Assembly (NCBI GenBank): GCA_919901705.1
Contig: CAKKPR010000026.1
Location: 1-5,756, forward strand
Direction of reading: 5' to 3'
From: Thermodesulfovibrionales bacterium
Lineage (GTDB): Bacteria > Nitrospirota > Thermodesulfovibrionia > Thermodesulfovibrionales > UBA1546
DNA length: 5,756 nt
The notes under the pieces were generated by a model that did not search any database, was not told the DNA's origin, and saw only the letters and a program-made list of their open reading frames with translations. Below, one piece after another: positions 1 through 5,718 of the stretch. Within the stretch, counting starts at the first letter, position 1. Every line of letters starts with the position of its first letter. Made by a program: the position numbers and the translations under genes.

Positions 1-489
1 AAACATATCAATACAATTTTTATCCAGATAATCCTGATATGTGAAGAGGTGCGGTATAAAGGTCCTGTCTTTTTCTCTATACAAAAGCGAGACCTCTCCG
101 TAGATGCCTTTGCCGAGGTAAAGCCTGTGTGAATAGCCCTTTGTTGTGGCAAGGACGACATTTGCAAGAGTAAGATAGCCGGGGTCAATATTTACCCTGC
201 GTTTTCCATCGGCAGACAGGGAGTCTTCTATGCTGTTAGTTTTAAGTTTGATATCAACGATATCTTCGTGATTTATCAGGTTTCCGAAGAATATAAAAAT
301 CCTCTTTATCGGCGAGCCGAGTTCTTCTTTATAATAATCTGAATGGTCCCAGTTTACCGGAGAGGTTTCCATAAGGGAAGGGCCGAATAAATCCAGAAGG
401 GTTTTCTTCGTTTTTTCAAAGCACTCATTTTCAGAATAAAGGATTCCGGTAAAAAGGAGTGCGGGTCCTGGAGAATGCGGTTTGCCCAT
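1..489 (-). CDS. DUF4416-family protein, C-terminus cut by window edge
   Basis: An open frame of 163 codons reads from an ATG at 487-489 to the left edge with no stop, so the C-terminus lies outside the window. It starts MGKPHSPGPALLFTGILYSE, has DHSDYY at residues 48-53, RRVNIDPGYLT at 97-107 and a basic/Gly/Tyr segment TTKGYSHRLYLGKGIYGEV at 115-133. I recognise this pattern as the DUF4416 family, whose biochemical role is not known; members are only a little longer than the part seen here, so most of the protein is present. No signal peptide or membrane segment is visible, so it is probably cytoplasmic. The ATG lies 8 bp after the tlpA stop, and an AAGGAA (501-506, inside the end of tlpA) sits 11 nt upstream of it as a usable ribosome binding site, which implies co-transcription and perhaps translational coupling. 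Family call is from memory of conserved motifs; no function is proposed. Confidence 0.85.
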   Translation of the reverse strand, partial: MGKPHSPGPALLFTGILYSENECFEKTKKTLLDLFGPSLMETSPVNWDHSDYYKEELGSPIKRIFIFFGNLINHEDIVDIKLKTNSIEDSLSADGKRRVNIDPGYLTLANVVLATTKGYSHRLYLGKGIYGEVSLLYREKDRTFIPHLFTYQDYLDKNCIDMF

Positions 490-497
490 GAGATGAA

Positions 498-1034
498 CTA
501 TTCCTTAAGCAGCCTTGATATCAATTCCAAGGCCTCGGGAGAATCCCACTGATAAGGTCCGATAATCTTTTCCCTGAGTATGCCTTTTTTATCCACGATG
601 TATGTCTCGGGAACGCCTGTCAGGCCATAGGCCCTGGCTGTTTGCTCTTCCTTATCAAGCATCACAGGGAAATTAAATCCATTCTGTTTGAGATAATTAA
701 TTGCGGTTTGCGGGTCGTCCCTGAAAAGGATTGTCAGCATCACGAAATCCTTGTTATCCAGGAAGCGCTTAAAAAGTCCCTCTATAGACGGTATTTCTTC
801 CCTGCACGGCTGGCACCATGTTGCCCAGAAATTAATGAACAGTACCTTGCCTTTAAAATCAGATGAAGATAGTGTTCTGCCGGTTACCGCATCTGCAACT
901 TCAAGGTTCGGAGCAGCCAATCCTACGTCTACTAAGGATTCTTTCTTTCCTGTATCACGCTGACTTATAAAATAGACTATCAGGGATAGCCCTGTAAGAA
1001 GAAGCGCTGCCAGTATTAAATTTTTTTTCTTCAA
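498..1034 (-). CDS. TlpA/ResA-type membrane-anchored thioredoxin-like protein
   Basis: 178 residues. Lysines 2-4 and a hydrophobic stretch at about 5-23 form a signal anchor or uncleaved signal peptide, placing the soluble domain outside the cytoplasmic membrane. The rest is an AhpC/TSA-redoxin thioredoxin fold: a VLFINFWATW strand (64-73), active site WCQPC with Cys74 and Cys77, FPVMLD (122-127) and the cis-proline loop GVPET (Pro142). Known relatives reduce disulfides in periplasmic or exported proteins, notably apocytochrome c (ResA/CcmG); the exact substrate here cannot be told, and no cytochrome maturation genes are in the window. Translation starts at TTG (1032-1034): an in-frame TAA lies at 1038-1040 and the first internal Met is residue 99, inside the domain. 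A GGAG (1046-1049) lies 11 nt upstream. It follows clpC by 46 bp with no visible promoter or terminator between them, so it is probably in the clpC operon. Confidence 0.93.
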   Translation of the reverse strand: MKKKNLILAALLLTGLSLIVYFISQRDTGKKESLVDVGLAAPNLEVADAVTGRTLSSSDFKGKVLFINFWATWCQPCREEIPSIEGLFKRFLDNKDFVMLTILFRDDPQTAINYLKQNGFNFPVMLDKEEQTARAYGLTGVPETYIVDKKGILREKIIGPYQWDSPEALELISRLLKE

Positions 1035-1050
1035 TGTTTAAAAAACTCCA
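1032..1050 (-). promoter_or_regulatory. TTG start and ribosome binding site of the tlpA-like gene
   Basis: On the minus strand TGGAG (1046-1050) is followed by 11 nt and then TTG (1032-1034). A TAA two codons upstream (1038-1040) rules out any earlier in-frame start, and starting later would remove the signal anchor. The non-ATG codon and the long spacing suggest modest translation compared with clpC. Confidence 0.7.
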
Positions 1051-1080
1051 GATGAAAATTACGAAGGCTTTTAAATGGTA

Positions 1081-3522
1081 TTAATTTACTCCAGAAAGTA
1101 TATGGGCTTCCTCAGCCTCAACAAAAGTCGGCGTTTCAGCCTCAAGAACAACCTTTATTTTATGGGTGCCTTTAAATCTGCCCTTGAGAAGCTCTTCGGA
1201 CAATGGGTCCTCTATCACTTTCTGCAGCGCTCTTCTCATCGGCCGTGCGCCATAATTCGGCTGATAATATTTCTTCACTATCCACTCCTTAACAGCCTGG
1301 TCTAATTCTACCAAAATCCCCTGCTCTATCAACTGCCTGTTGGTCTCGTTTACCAGGAGATCTATTATTGAGAAGAGGTGTTCTTTTTCCAGAGGATGGA
1401 AAACAACTATTTCATCTACACGGTTAAGGAATTCAGGGTTGAAGGTTTTCTTGAGCTCGATTAGCACGTTGTCTTTTATGTTCTGATAAATATCTTCCGA
1501 AGCGGTTCTCTGGAAACCCATCGGCGTTGCCTTTTCAATTATCCTTGCTCCGACATTCGAGGTCATAATTATTACTGCGTTTTTAAAATCAACCTTCCTG
1601 CCAAAGCTGTCTGTAAGTACTCCCTCGTCAAGCACCTGCAACAGTATATTAAATATATCCGGATGCGCCTTTTCAATCTCGTCGAAGAGCACAACAGAGT
1701 ATGGGCGTTTCCTTATCTTTTCTGTCAGCTGCCCGCCTTCCTCGTAGCCAATATAACCCGGAGGCGCGCCTGTCAGCTTTGAAACGTTAAATTTTTCCAT
1801 GTATTCCGACATATCGATCTTCACGAGTGCATTTTCATCATTAAACATAAACTCTGCAAGGGCCTTTGCAAGTTCTGTTTTTCCAACGCCTGTGGGCCCC
1901 AGGAAGAAGAATGAGCCAATCGGCTTTTTCTTGTTCTTTAATCCGGCCCTTGATCTTCTGATGGCCCTTGAAATAGCCCTTATCGCTTCTTCCTGTGCAA
2001 TTATTCTGTTATGGATGGCCTCTTCCATCTTCAGGAGTTTTTCGGATTCCTTTTCTTCAAGTTTCAAAAGCGGAATGCCTGTCATCTTGGAAACTGTATA
2101 TGTAATATCATCTTCTTTAACAACAGGGATTTCTTTGTTCAGGTTGTCTTTCCACTGCTTCATGACCTGCTCATACAGTTTCTTGAGTTTTTCTTCCTCG
2201 TTTCGTATGGATGCGGCCTTCTCAATATCATGCAGTTTTACGTAGAGATTTTTTTCCCGTGACAGGCGTGATATGTCATGTTCTAATTCCTTTATTTCCA
2301 GGGGAGGCGTGTAGCGCTTAAGCTTTACCCTCGCACCTGTCTCATCAATAACATCAATTGCCTTGTCAGGCAGGTGCCTGTCCGCAATATATCTGTCAGA
2401 TAATTTCGCCGCTGCACTTATGGCGTCATCGCTCATCTTTACCCTGTGGTGTGTCTCGTATCTGCTTCTCAATCCCAGAAGAATATCTACTGTTTGCTCT
2501 ACTGTTGGAGATTCAACCTGGATTGGCTGGAACCTTCTTTCCAGGGCGCCATCTTTTTCTACATATTTTCTGTACTCGGCAGGCGTTGTTGCGCCAATGC
2601 ATTGAATCTCGCCCCGGGACAGGGCAGGCTTGAGCATGCTTGATGCATCCACAGAGCCTTCTGCCGCTCCTGCGCCTATAAGGGTATGAAGTTCATCAAT
2701 GAAAAGGATTACATTGTCAGAATGGATTATCTCCTTCATTACAATTTTCAGCCTTTCCTCAAACTGCCCTCTGTATTTTGTGCCTGCTATCAGTGCGCCC
2801 AAGTCGAGAGATACGATGCGTTTTCCCATGAGATTTTCCGGCACGTCACCCAGGATAATCTTTTGTGAAAGGCCCTCAACGATTGCTGTTTTGCCTACGC
2901 CCGGTTCTCCGATTATCACCGGATTATTTTTTATTCTTCTGCCCAGTATCTGGAGCACACGTTCGATCTCATCCTCTCTGCCGATTACGGGATCCAATTT
3001 CCCTTCCTTTGCCATAAGGGTCAGGTCTCTGCCGAACTCATCAAGGGCAGGGGTAGAGCTTCTCTCTTTTATTGTGTGCGGCTGGGCCCTCATTGAGAAG
3101 TTTATTGCAAGTTGTCTTGCAGCCAGGAGGTTCGCTCCAAAACTGCGCAGCGTCCTGCCTGCTATGCCTTCGTCTTCCCTCAGGATACCGAGCAGGAGGT
3201 GTTCGCTGCCAATGTAACTATGGCCGATAAGCCTTGCCTCTTCTACGGCAAGCTCAAGGACTTTTTTGGCGCGCGGCGTAAAAGGTATGTCGCCGAATGT
3301 AAGCACATTCGTGCCGTAAGGAAGCTTCCTTTCTATTTCCATGCGCACTTCTTCTATTGAAATGCCCATCTTTTTAATTATTGCAGCGCTGAGCCCTTCT
3401 TCTTCCCTGAGAAGGGCGAGGAGAAGATGTTCTGTCCCGAGGTAATCATTCTGACGTTTTTCGGCTTCTTCCCTTGCGTAGATTATTACTTTTCTGCCGC
3501 GTTCTGTAAACTTCTCAAACAT
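1081..3522 (-). CDS. clpC: ATP-dependent Clp protease ATP-binding subunit ClpC
   Basis: 813 residues, the usual ClpC length. Two Clp-N repeats cover about 5-68 and 79-143. AAA module 1 has Walker A GEPGVGKT (205-212), pore loop KYRG (249-252), Walker B ILFIDE (272-277) and Arg fingers 329-330. A short middle domain (about 411-465) contains a UVR-like coiled coil, typical of ClpC rather than ClpB. AAA module 2 has Walker A GPTGVGKT (542-549), pore loop GYIG (589-592), Walker B VVLFDE (610-615), Arg finger in NPEFLNR (695-701) and sensor 2 GAR (758-760). MGF (668-670) aligns with the VGF/LGF loop that docks on ClpP. The protein is thus expected to form a cytoplasmic ring that unfolds clients into ClpP; no clpP, ctsR or mcsAB is in the window. 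The ATG has AGGGAG (3529-3534) 6 nt upstream. A dedicated promoter lies at 3560-3588. Confidence 0.97.
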   Translation of the reverse strand: MFEKFTERGRKVIIYAREEAEKRQNDYLGTEHLLLALLREEEGLSAAIIKKMGISIEEVRMEIERKLPYGTNVLTFGDIPFTPRAKKVLELAVEEARLIGHSYIGSEHLLLGILREDEGIAGRTLRSFGANLLAARQLAINFSMRAQPHTIKERSSTPALDEFGRDLTLMAKEGKLDPVIGREDEIERVLQILGRRIKNNPVIIGEPGVGKTAIVEGLSQKIILGDVPENLMGKRIVSLDLGALIAGTKYRGQFEERLKIVMKEIIHSDNVILFIDELHTLIGAGAAEGSVDASSMLKPALSRGEIQCIGATTPAEYRKYVEKDGALERRFQPIQVESPTVEQTVDILLGLRSRYETHHRVKMSDDAISAAAKLSDRYIADRHLPDKAIDVIDETGARVKLKRYTPPLEIKELEHDISRLSREKNLYVKLHDIEKAASIRNEEEKLKKLYEQVMKQWKDNLNKEIPVVKEDDITYTVSKMTGIPLLKLEEKESEKLLKMEEAIHNRIIAQEEAIRAISRAIRRSRAGLKNKKKPIGSFFFLGPTGVGKTELAKALAEFMFNDENALVKIDMSEYMEKFNVSKLTGAPPGYIGYEEGGQLTEKIRKRPYSVVLFDEIEKAHPDIFNILLQVLDEGVLTDSFGRKVDFKNAVIIMTSNVGARIIEKATPMGFQRTASEDIYQNIKDNVLIELKKTFNPEFLNRVDEIVVFHPLEKEHLFSIIDLLVNETNRQLIEQGILVELDQAVKEWIVKKYYQPNYGARPMRRALQKVIEDPLSEELLKGRFKGTHKIKVVLEAETPTFVEAEEAHILSGVN

Positions 3523-3533
3523 TTAAGTCTCCC

Positions 3534-3554
3534 TAAGAAGTTTCATTCTTCTTA
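3534..3554. promoter_or_regulatory. Perfect inverted repeat at the clpC transcription start
   Basis: TAAGAAG (3534-3540) and CTTCTTA (3548-3554) are perfect 7-bp arms around a 7-nt centre. The repeat begins about where transcription from the clpC promoter should start (about 3552-3554) and ends at the ribosome binding site AGGGAG (3529-3534, one base shared). It could be an operator for a dimeric repressor or a 5' mRNA hairpin near the SD. It does not match CIRCE (TTAGCACTC-N9-GAGTGCTAA) or the CtsR heptamer repeat (GGTCAAA). The repeat is seen directly; the function is inferred. Confidence 0.5.
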
Positions 3555-3559
3555 ATTAA

Positions 3560-3588
3560 ATGATACTTTTTTTACAGATGAATGTCAA
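3560..3588 (-). promoter_or_regulatory. Sigma-70-type promoter of clpC
   Basis: On the minus strand a consensus -35 TTGACA (3583-3588) is followed by a 17-bp spacer and a -10 TATCAT (3560-3565, one mismatch to TATAAT). The start would fall near 3552-3554, giving a leader of about 30 nt before the clpC ATG at 3522. This suggests housekeeping-sigma transcription of clpC independent of ndk. The flanking 12-bp repeat of the palindromic element begins at 3599, only 10 bp upstream of the -35 box. Confidence 0.7.
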
Positions 3589-3642
3589 TAAACCCTTATA
3601 GTGTCCTGTCCGTAACAGTTCTTTACATTTTTATGTAGTGTC

Positions 3643-3661
3643 ATTCTGGCTTGTCCAGAAT
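3643..3661. repeat. Internal hairpin, left arm of the MITE
   Basis: ATTCTGG (3643-3649) and CCAGAAT (3655-3661) form a perfect 7-bp stem with loop CTTGT. It is the diverged partner of the hairpin at 3683-3701; the loops are exact reverse complements. No T-run follows, so it does not look like an intrinsic terminator by itself. Confidence 0.65.
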
Positions 3662-3682
3662 CTTTCCCCTTTTAAAAGAAGG

Positions 3683-3701
3683 ATTCCCGACAAGCGGGAA
3701 T
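3683..3701. repeat. Internal hairpin, right arm of the MITE (ATTCCCG type)
   Basis: ATTCCCG (3683-3689) and CGGGAAT (3695-3701) form a perfect 7-bp stem around ACAAG. With flanking bases it reads GTCATTCCCG on the minus strand, a motif I associate with abundant dispersed hairpin repeats in several bacterial groups. It mirrors the left-arm hairpin. Confidence 0.65.
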
Positions 3702-3737
3702 GACAAAATTGTGTAAATTCATTTATGAGACAGGACA

Positions 3738-4478
3738 CTATCTCGCCACAGTATAGTTTATGAGATATTTGGCGGCCACTGCTGCAAGAGAAGAGGCGGC
3801 AGTCAAGCCCTGTTTCAGCGAGCGCAGTGTATCAAAATCAGACTTCCAGACAACATCACCGGGGGCAATCAGGCAAACGCTGCCGGGTTCATGTTTCATA
3901 TAGAGATTGCCTTCCTTGAAATAATAATGCTCTTCTTTATTCACCTCAGTAATATATGAGCGCATGAATGGAGAAAAATCTCCGGGCCTGAACCAGAGTT
4001 TAATTTCCCGCTCGGCCTCGTCATTTGCAGCCGAAGCATGAATGAGATTATCCATCCGTTCGCCGATGTCGTTTCCCTCAGCGTCCTTCAGGGGAACAAC
4101 TGTACCTAATGCGCGGATGCATCCCGGTTTTTTTTCCCGGGCAACATGCGGATTCGTAGGTCCGCAGATATCCCGCATCTTTTTCACCGCATCCTGACCC
4201 TGATAAACAAGCGCTATTACCCTGCGCCTCTCGGGCGCCTCGGGGTAATGCAGCAACCCCATGATGTATTCTATCAGTGAAGGATAAAATACCTTCCCCC
4301 TGTGTTCTGCATAGTGTTCCTCCGCGAGCATCCTGCTTACATGGACTATCTTTGCCCCGGCAAAGCGTAAACCGGTATGAAACTCTGAAAGCTGAGAAAG
4401 CACATATCCTGTCAATGAATTTTTAAGGGCGTCAGGTTTGATCAATACAAGTGTCTGCTCGATTTCTTTTTTATGCAT
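3738..4478 (-). CDS. Nucleoside diphosphate kinase-like protein with inserts and C-terminal extension
   Basis: 246 residues against roughly 140-150 for ordinary NDKs, which move the gamma phosphate from ATP to NDPs through a phosphohistidine. The first 165 or so carry the family signature: TLVLIKPDAL with Lys14, Tyr56 and Phe64, Arg102, GPTNP with Thr108, Arg122, Asn144 and catalytic His147 in NLIHAS, and Glu158. Relative to the human enzyme (from memory) the Tyr-to-Arg interval is about 10 residues longer (around 75-87) and the Arg-to-His interval about 12 longer (around 125-141). The usual HGSD is HASA. About 80 residues (166-246) follow with no family I recognise, ending in an Ala-rich helix. 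ATG at 4476-4478 has AAGGAAGGAA (4486-4495) just upstream. It lies 103 bp after mdh and is probably co-transcribed. All catalytic residues remain, so activity is likely but unproven. The stop TAG is supplied by the MITE end. Confidence 0.85.
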   Translation of the reverse strand: MHKKEIEQTLVLIKPDALKNSLTGYVLSQLSEFHTGLRFAGAKIVHVSRMLAEEHYAEHRGKVFYPSLIEYIMGLLHYPEAPERRRVIALVYQGQDAVKKMRDICGPTNPHVAREKKPGCIRALGTVVPLKDAEGNDIGERMDNLIHASAANDEAEREIKLWFRPGDFSPFMRSYITEVNKEEHYYFKEGNLYMKHEPGSVCLIAPGDVVWKSDFDTLRSLKQGLTAASSLAAVAAKYLINYTVAR

Positions 4479-4500
4479 ATAAAGGTTCCTTCCTTTTCTA

Positions 4501-4563
4501 AGTGTCAGTGTTTAGTGTCAGTTAAGTTTTCAGCGTCTGTTTACCGGCACTGAAAACTGACAC
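4501..4563. repeat. Degenerate AGTGTCAGT direct repeats and imperfect inverted repeat
   Basis: AGTGTCAGT occurs at 4501-4509 and again at 4514-4522, a 13-bp step. GTGTCAG...TTTTCAG (4515-4533) is the imperfect reverse complement of CTGAAAACTGACAC (4550-4563), leaving a 16-nt loop, with extra bases in the left arm. It lies between the mdh stop and the ndk start. There is no T-tract after the hairpin on the minus strand, so an intrinsic terminator is not supported; it may be a decayed intergenic repeat or an mRNA processing/stability hairpin. Confidence 0.5.
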
Positions 4564-4581
4564 GGTTCACCGCAATAATGT

Positions 4582-5508
4582 TTATATTGAAAGTTTCTTG
4601 ATAAGTTTTTTTACGGATTTACATGACTCTCTGAGCCGGGCCTTTTCATCTTTTGTGAGTTTTACCTCGACTATTTTTTCAACCCCGTCTTTGCCGAGGA
4701 CTACCGGCACGCCCAGATAGATGTCTTTGATCCCATATTCGCCATTGAGATATGCAGCGCATGGCAGCATGCGTTTTTCATCAAGGAGTATTGACTTGAT
4801 CATCTGAAATGCAGCGGCAGACGGGGCATAATAGGCGCTTCCTGATTTTAGCAGGCTTACTATTTCAGCGCCGCCGTTTCTTGTGCGGTGTATGAGCGCT
4901 TCGATAGTTTTTCTTTTCAGCAACTCAGTGACCGGTATCCCCTTTGCAGTAGTAAACCTTGGCAGCGGAACCATCTGGTCACCATGCCCTCCGAGCACGA
5001 TTGCCTCTATATCCTCAGGCGATATATTTAGTTCCCATGCAAGAAATGTCCTTAATCTCGATGAATCGAGTATTCCGCCCATTCCCATGACACGTCTGCA
5101 TGAAAACTCTGTGGTCTTCCATACAAGCTGTGCCATTACATCCATTGGATTTGTTACGACGATTATGACGGCGTCGGGCGAGGTCTTTGCGATTGCACCG
5201 GATGCTGCCCTGATAACGTCAGCATTTGCATGAAGCAGATCGTCTCTCGACATGTTAGGCTTTCTTGGAAATCCCGCAGTGATAAGGACGATATCAGATG
5301 CTCCTGTATCAGCATAATTATTGGTTCCTTTCACCGAAGACGGCGAATTCCAGAGTGGACATGCCTCTGCGATATCGAGCGCTTTTCCCTGCGGCATTCC
5401 TTCTGCGATGTCAAAAAGCATAATATCAGCAAAGCCCGCCTGGGCAATCAGCTGCGCCGTCGAAGCGCCTACGTTTCCTGCGCCAATTATGGATACTTTT
5501 TTTCTCAT
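4582..5508 (-). CDS. mdh: Malate dehydrogenase, LDH-like (NAD-dependent)
   Basis: 308 residues, the normal length for the LDH-like MDH class, which interconverts malate and oxaloacetate with NAD in the cytoplasm (TCA or reductive TCA cycle). The N-terminal Rossmann fold has GAGNVG (9-14), and Asp33 at the end of the second strand indicates NAD rather than NADP. Substrate residues are visible: AGFPRKPNMSRDDLL (78-92) with Arg82 and Arg88, VTNPMD (118-123) with Asn120, Asp148 and Arg151 in the LDSSR segment, and catalytic His175 in GGHGDQMVPLP. Arg rather than Gln at position 82 favours malate over lactate dehydrogenase. The ATG (5506-5508) has only a weak GGGA (5515-5518) 6 nt upstream. It is the first gene of its unit, behind a strong promoter at 5631-5659, and ndk follows 103 bp downstream. 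Confidence 0.95.
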   Translation of the reverse strand: MRKKVSIIGAGNVGASTAQLIAQAGFADIMLFDIAEGMPQGKALDIAEACPLWNSPSSVKGTNNYADTGASDIVLITAGFPRKPNMSRDDLLHANADVIRAASGAIAKTSPDAVIIVVTNPMDVMAQLVWKTTEFSCRRVMGMGGILDSSRLRTFLAWELNISPEDIEAIVLGGHGDQMVPLPRFTTAKGIPVTELLKRKTIEALIHRTRNGGAEIVSLLKSGSAYYAPSAAAFQMIKSILLDEKRMLPCAAYLNGEYGIKDIYLGVPVVLGKDGVEKIVEVKLTKDEKARLRESCKSVKKLIKKLSI

Positions 5509-5574
5509 ATTTTTTCCCGGATAATTAAGCTTTTGCGAATTCTCATTTTACTAGAATATAATAGTAGCCTGAAA

Positions 5575-5624
5575 CCCCGTTAGAAAGCATGGCATTGAAC
5601 CGTGCTCTTTTCCGGTTAACAGGG
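5575..5624 (-). promoter_or_regulatory. Structured 5' leader stem-loop of mdh
   Basis: In the minus-strand transcript CCCUGUUA (5617-5624) can pair with UAACGGGG (5575-5582): eight pairs, one of them U-G. The 34-nt interior holds two competing smaller stems: AACCG/CGGTT (5613-5617 with 5598-5602, sharing a base with the outer stem) and AGCACGG/CCATGCT (5600-5606 with 5586-5592, one mismatch). The outer stem starts at or within a base or two of the predicted 5' end. I do not recognise a known riboswitch or RNA-element consensus. About 65 nt of unstructured AT-rich leader then leads to the ATG. Confidence 0.4.
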
Positions 5625-5630
5625 TAAACT

Positions 5631-5659
5631 TTTATAGCATGTAAATAAATTGTTGTCAA
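5631..5659 (-). promoter_or_regulatory. Strong sigma-70-type promoter of mdh
   Basis: Minus strand: perfect -35 TTGACA (5654-5659), 17-bp spacer, -10 TATAAA (5631-5636) with the extended -10 TG one base upstream. The stretch above the -35 (5660-5685) is almost all A/T and could act as an UP element. The predicted start near 5624-5625 leaves a leader of about 115 nt before the mdh ATG. Expected to drive mdh and probably ndk. Confidence 0.8.
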
Positions 5660-5688
5660 GAAAAATTGATAAAATAATAGATTTTCCT

Positions 5689-5718
5689 TTGACATAATAT
5701 CATGAAATATGGTATTCA
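5689..5718 (+). promoter_or_regulatory. Possible divergent promoter at the right edge
   Basis: Plus strand: TTGACA (5689-5694), 18-bp spacer, TATTCA (5713-5718) with TG at 5710-5711. The -35 is perfect but the -10 is weak and the target gene would lie beyond the window. The sequence is AT-rich, so a chance match is quite possible. Confidence 0.3.

Larger units (their letters stand above)
3599..3740. mobile_element. MITE-like palindromic element with 12-bp terminal inverted repeats
   Basis: TAGTGTCCTGTC at 3599-3610 is matched exactly by its reverse complement GACAGGACACTA at 3729-3740. Inside these ends the two arms stay similar: TTTACA (3622-3627) pairs with TGTAAA (3712-3717), and TGTCATTC (3639-3646) with GAATGACA (3698-3705). 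Each arm also has its own small hairpin, and CTTTTAAAAG (3669-3678) marks the middle. There is no coding capacity. If the outer TA is a target duplication, the element proper is 138 bp (3601-3738) with 10-bp ends, as expected for a MITE moved by an IS630/Tc1-mariner-type transposase. The family assignment is inference. It fills most of the ndk-clpC gap and its right end contains the ndk stop codon. As RNA it could also act as a long 3' hairpin for ndk. Confidence 0.75.

Noticed and set aside
2699..3217. Long plus-strand frame of 172 codons opposite clpC, and other frames antisense to clpC, ndk and mdh
   Set aside because: These are antisense shadows of strongly conserved genes; their translations are rich in Ser, Phe and Cys without family features and lack start signals.
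3523..3600. CIRCE or CtsR operator at clpC
   Set aside because: Neither TTAGCACTC/GAGTGCTAA nor tandem GGTCAAA heptamers occur; the inverted repeat present has a different sequence.
3599..3740. CRISPR repeat or IS fragment with transposase remnants
   Set aside because: There are only two inverted copies with no spacer periodicity, and no frame in the element encodes transposase-like residues.
3738..4478. Fusion of NDK with a second known enzyme domain
   Set aside because: The tail (166-246) is short and shows no motif of a known domain, so it is described only as an extension.
4515..4563. Intrinsic terminator after mdh
   Set aside because: The hairpin is imperfect with a 16-nt loop and is not followed by a T-run on the minus strand.
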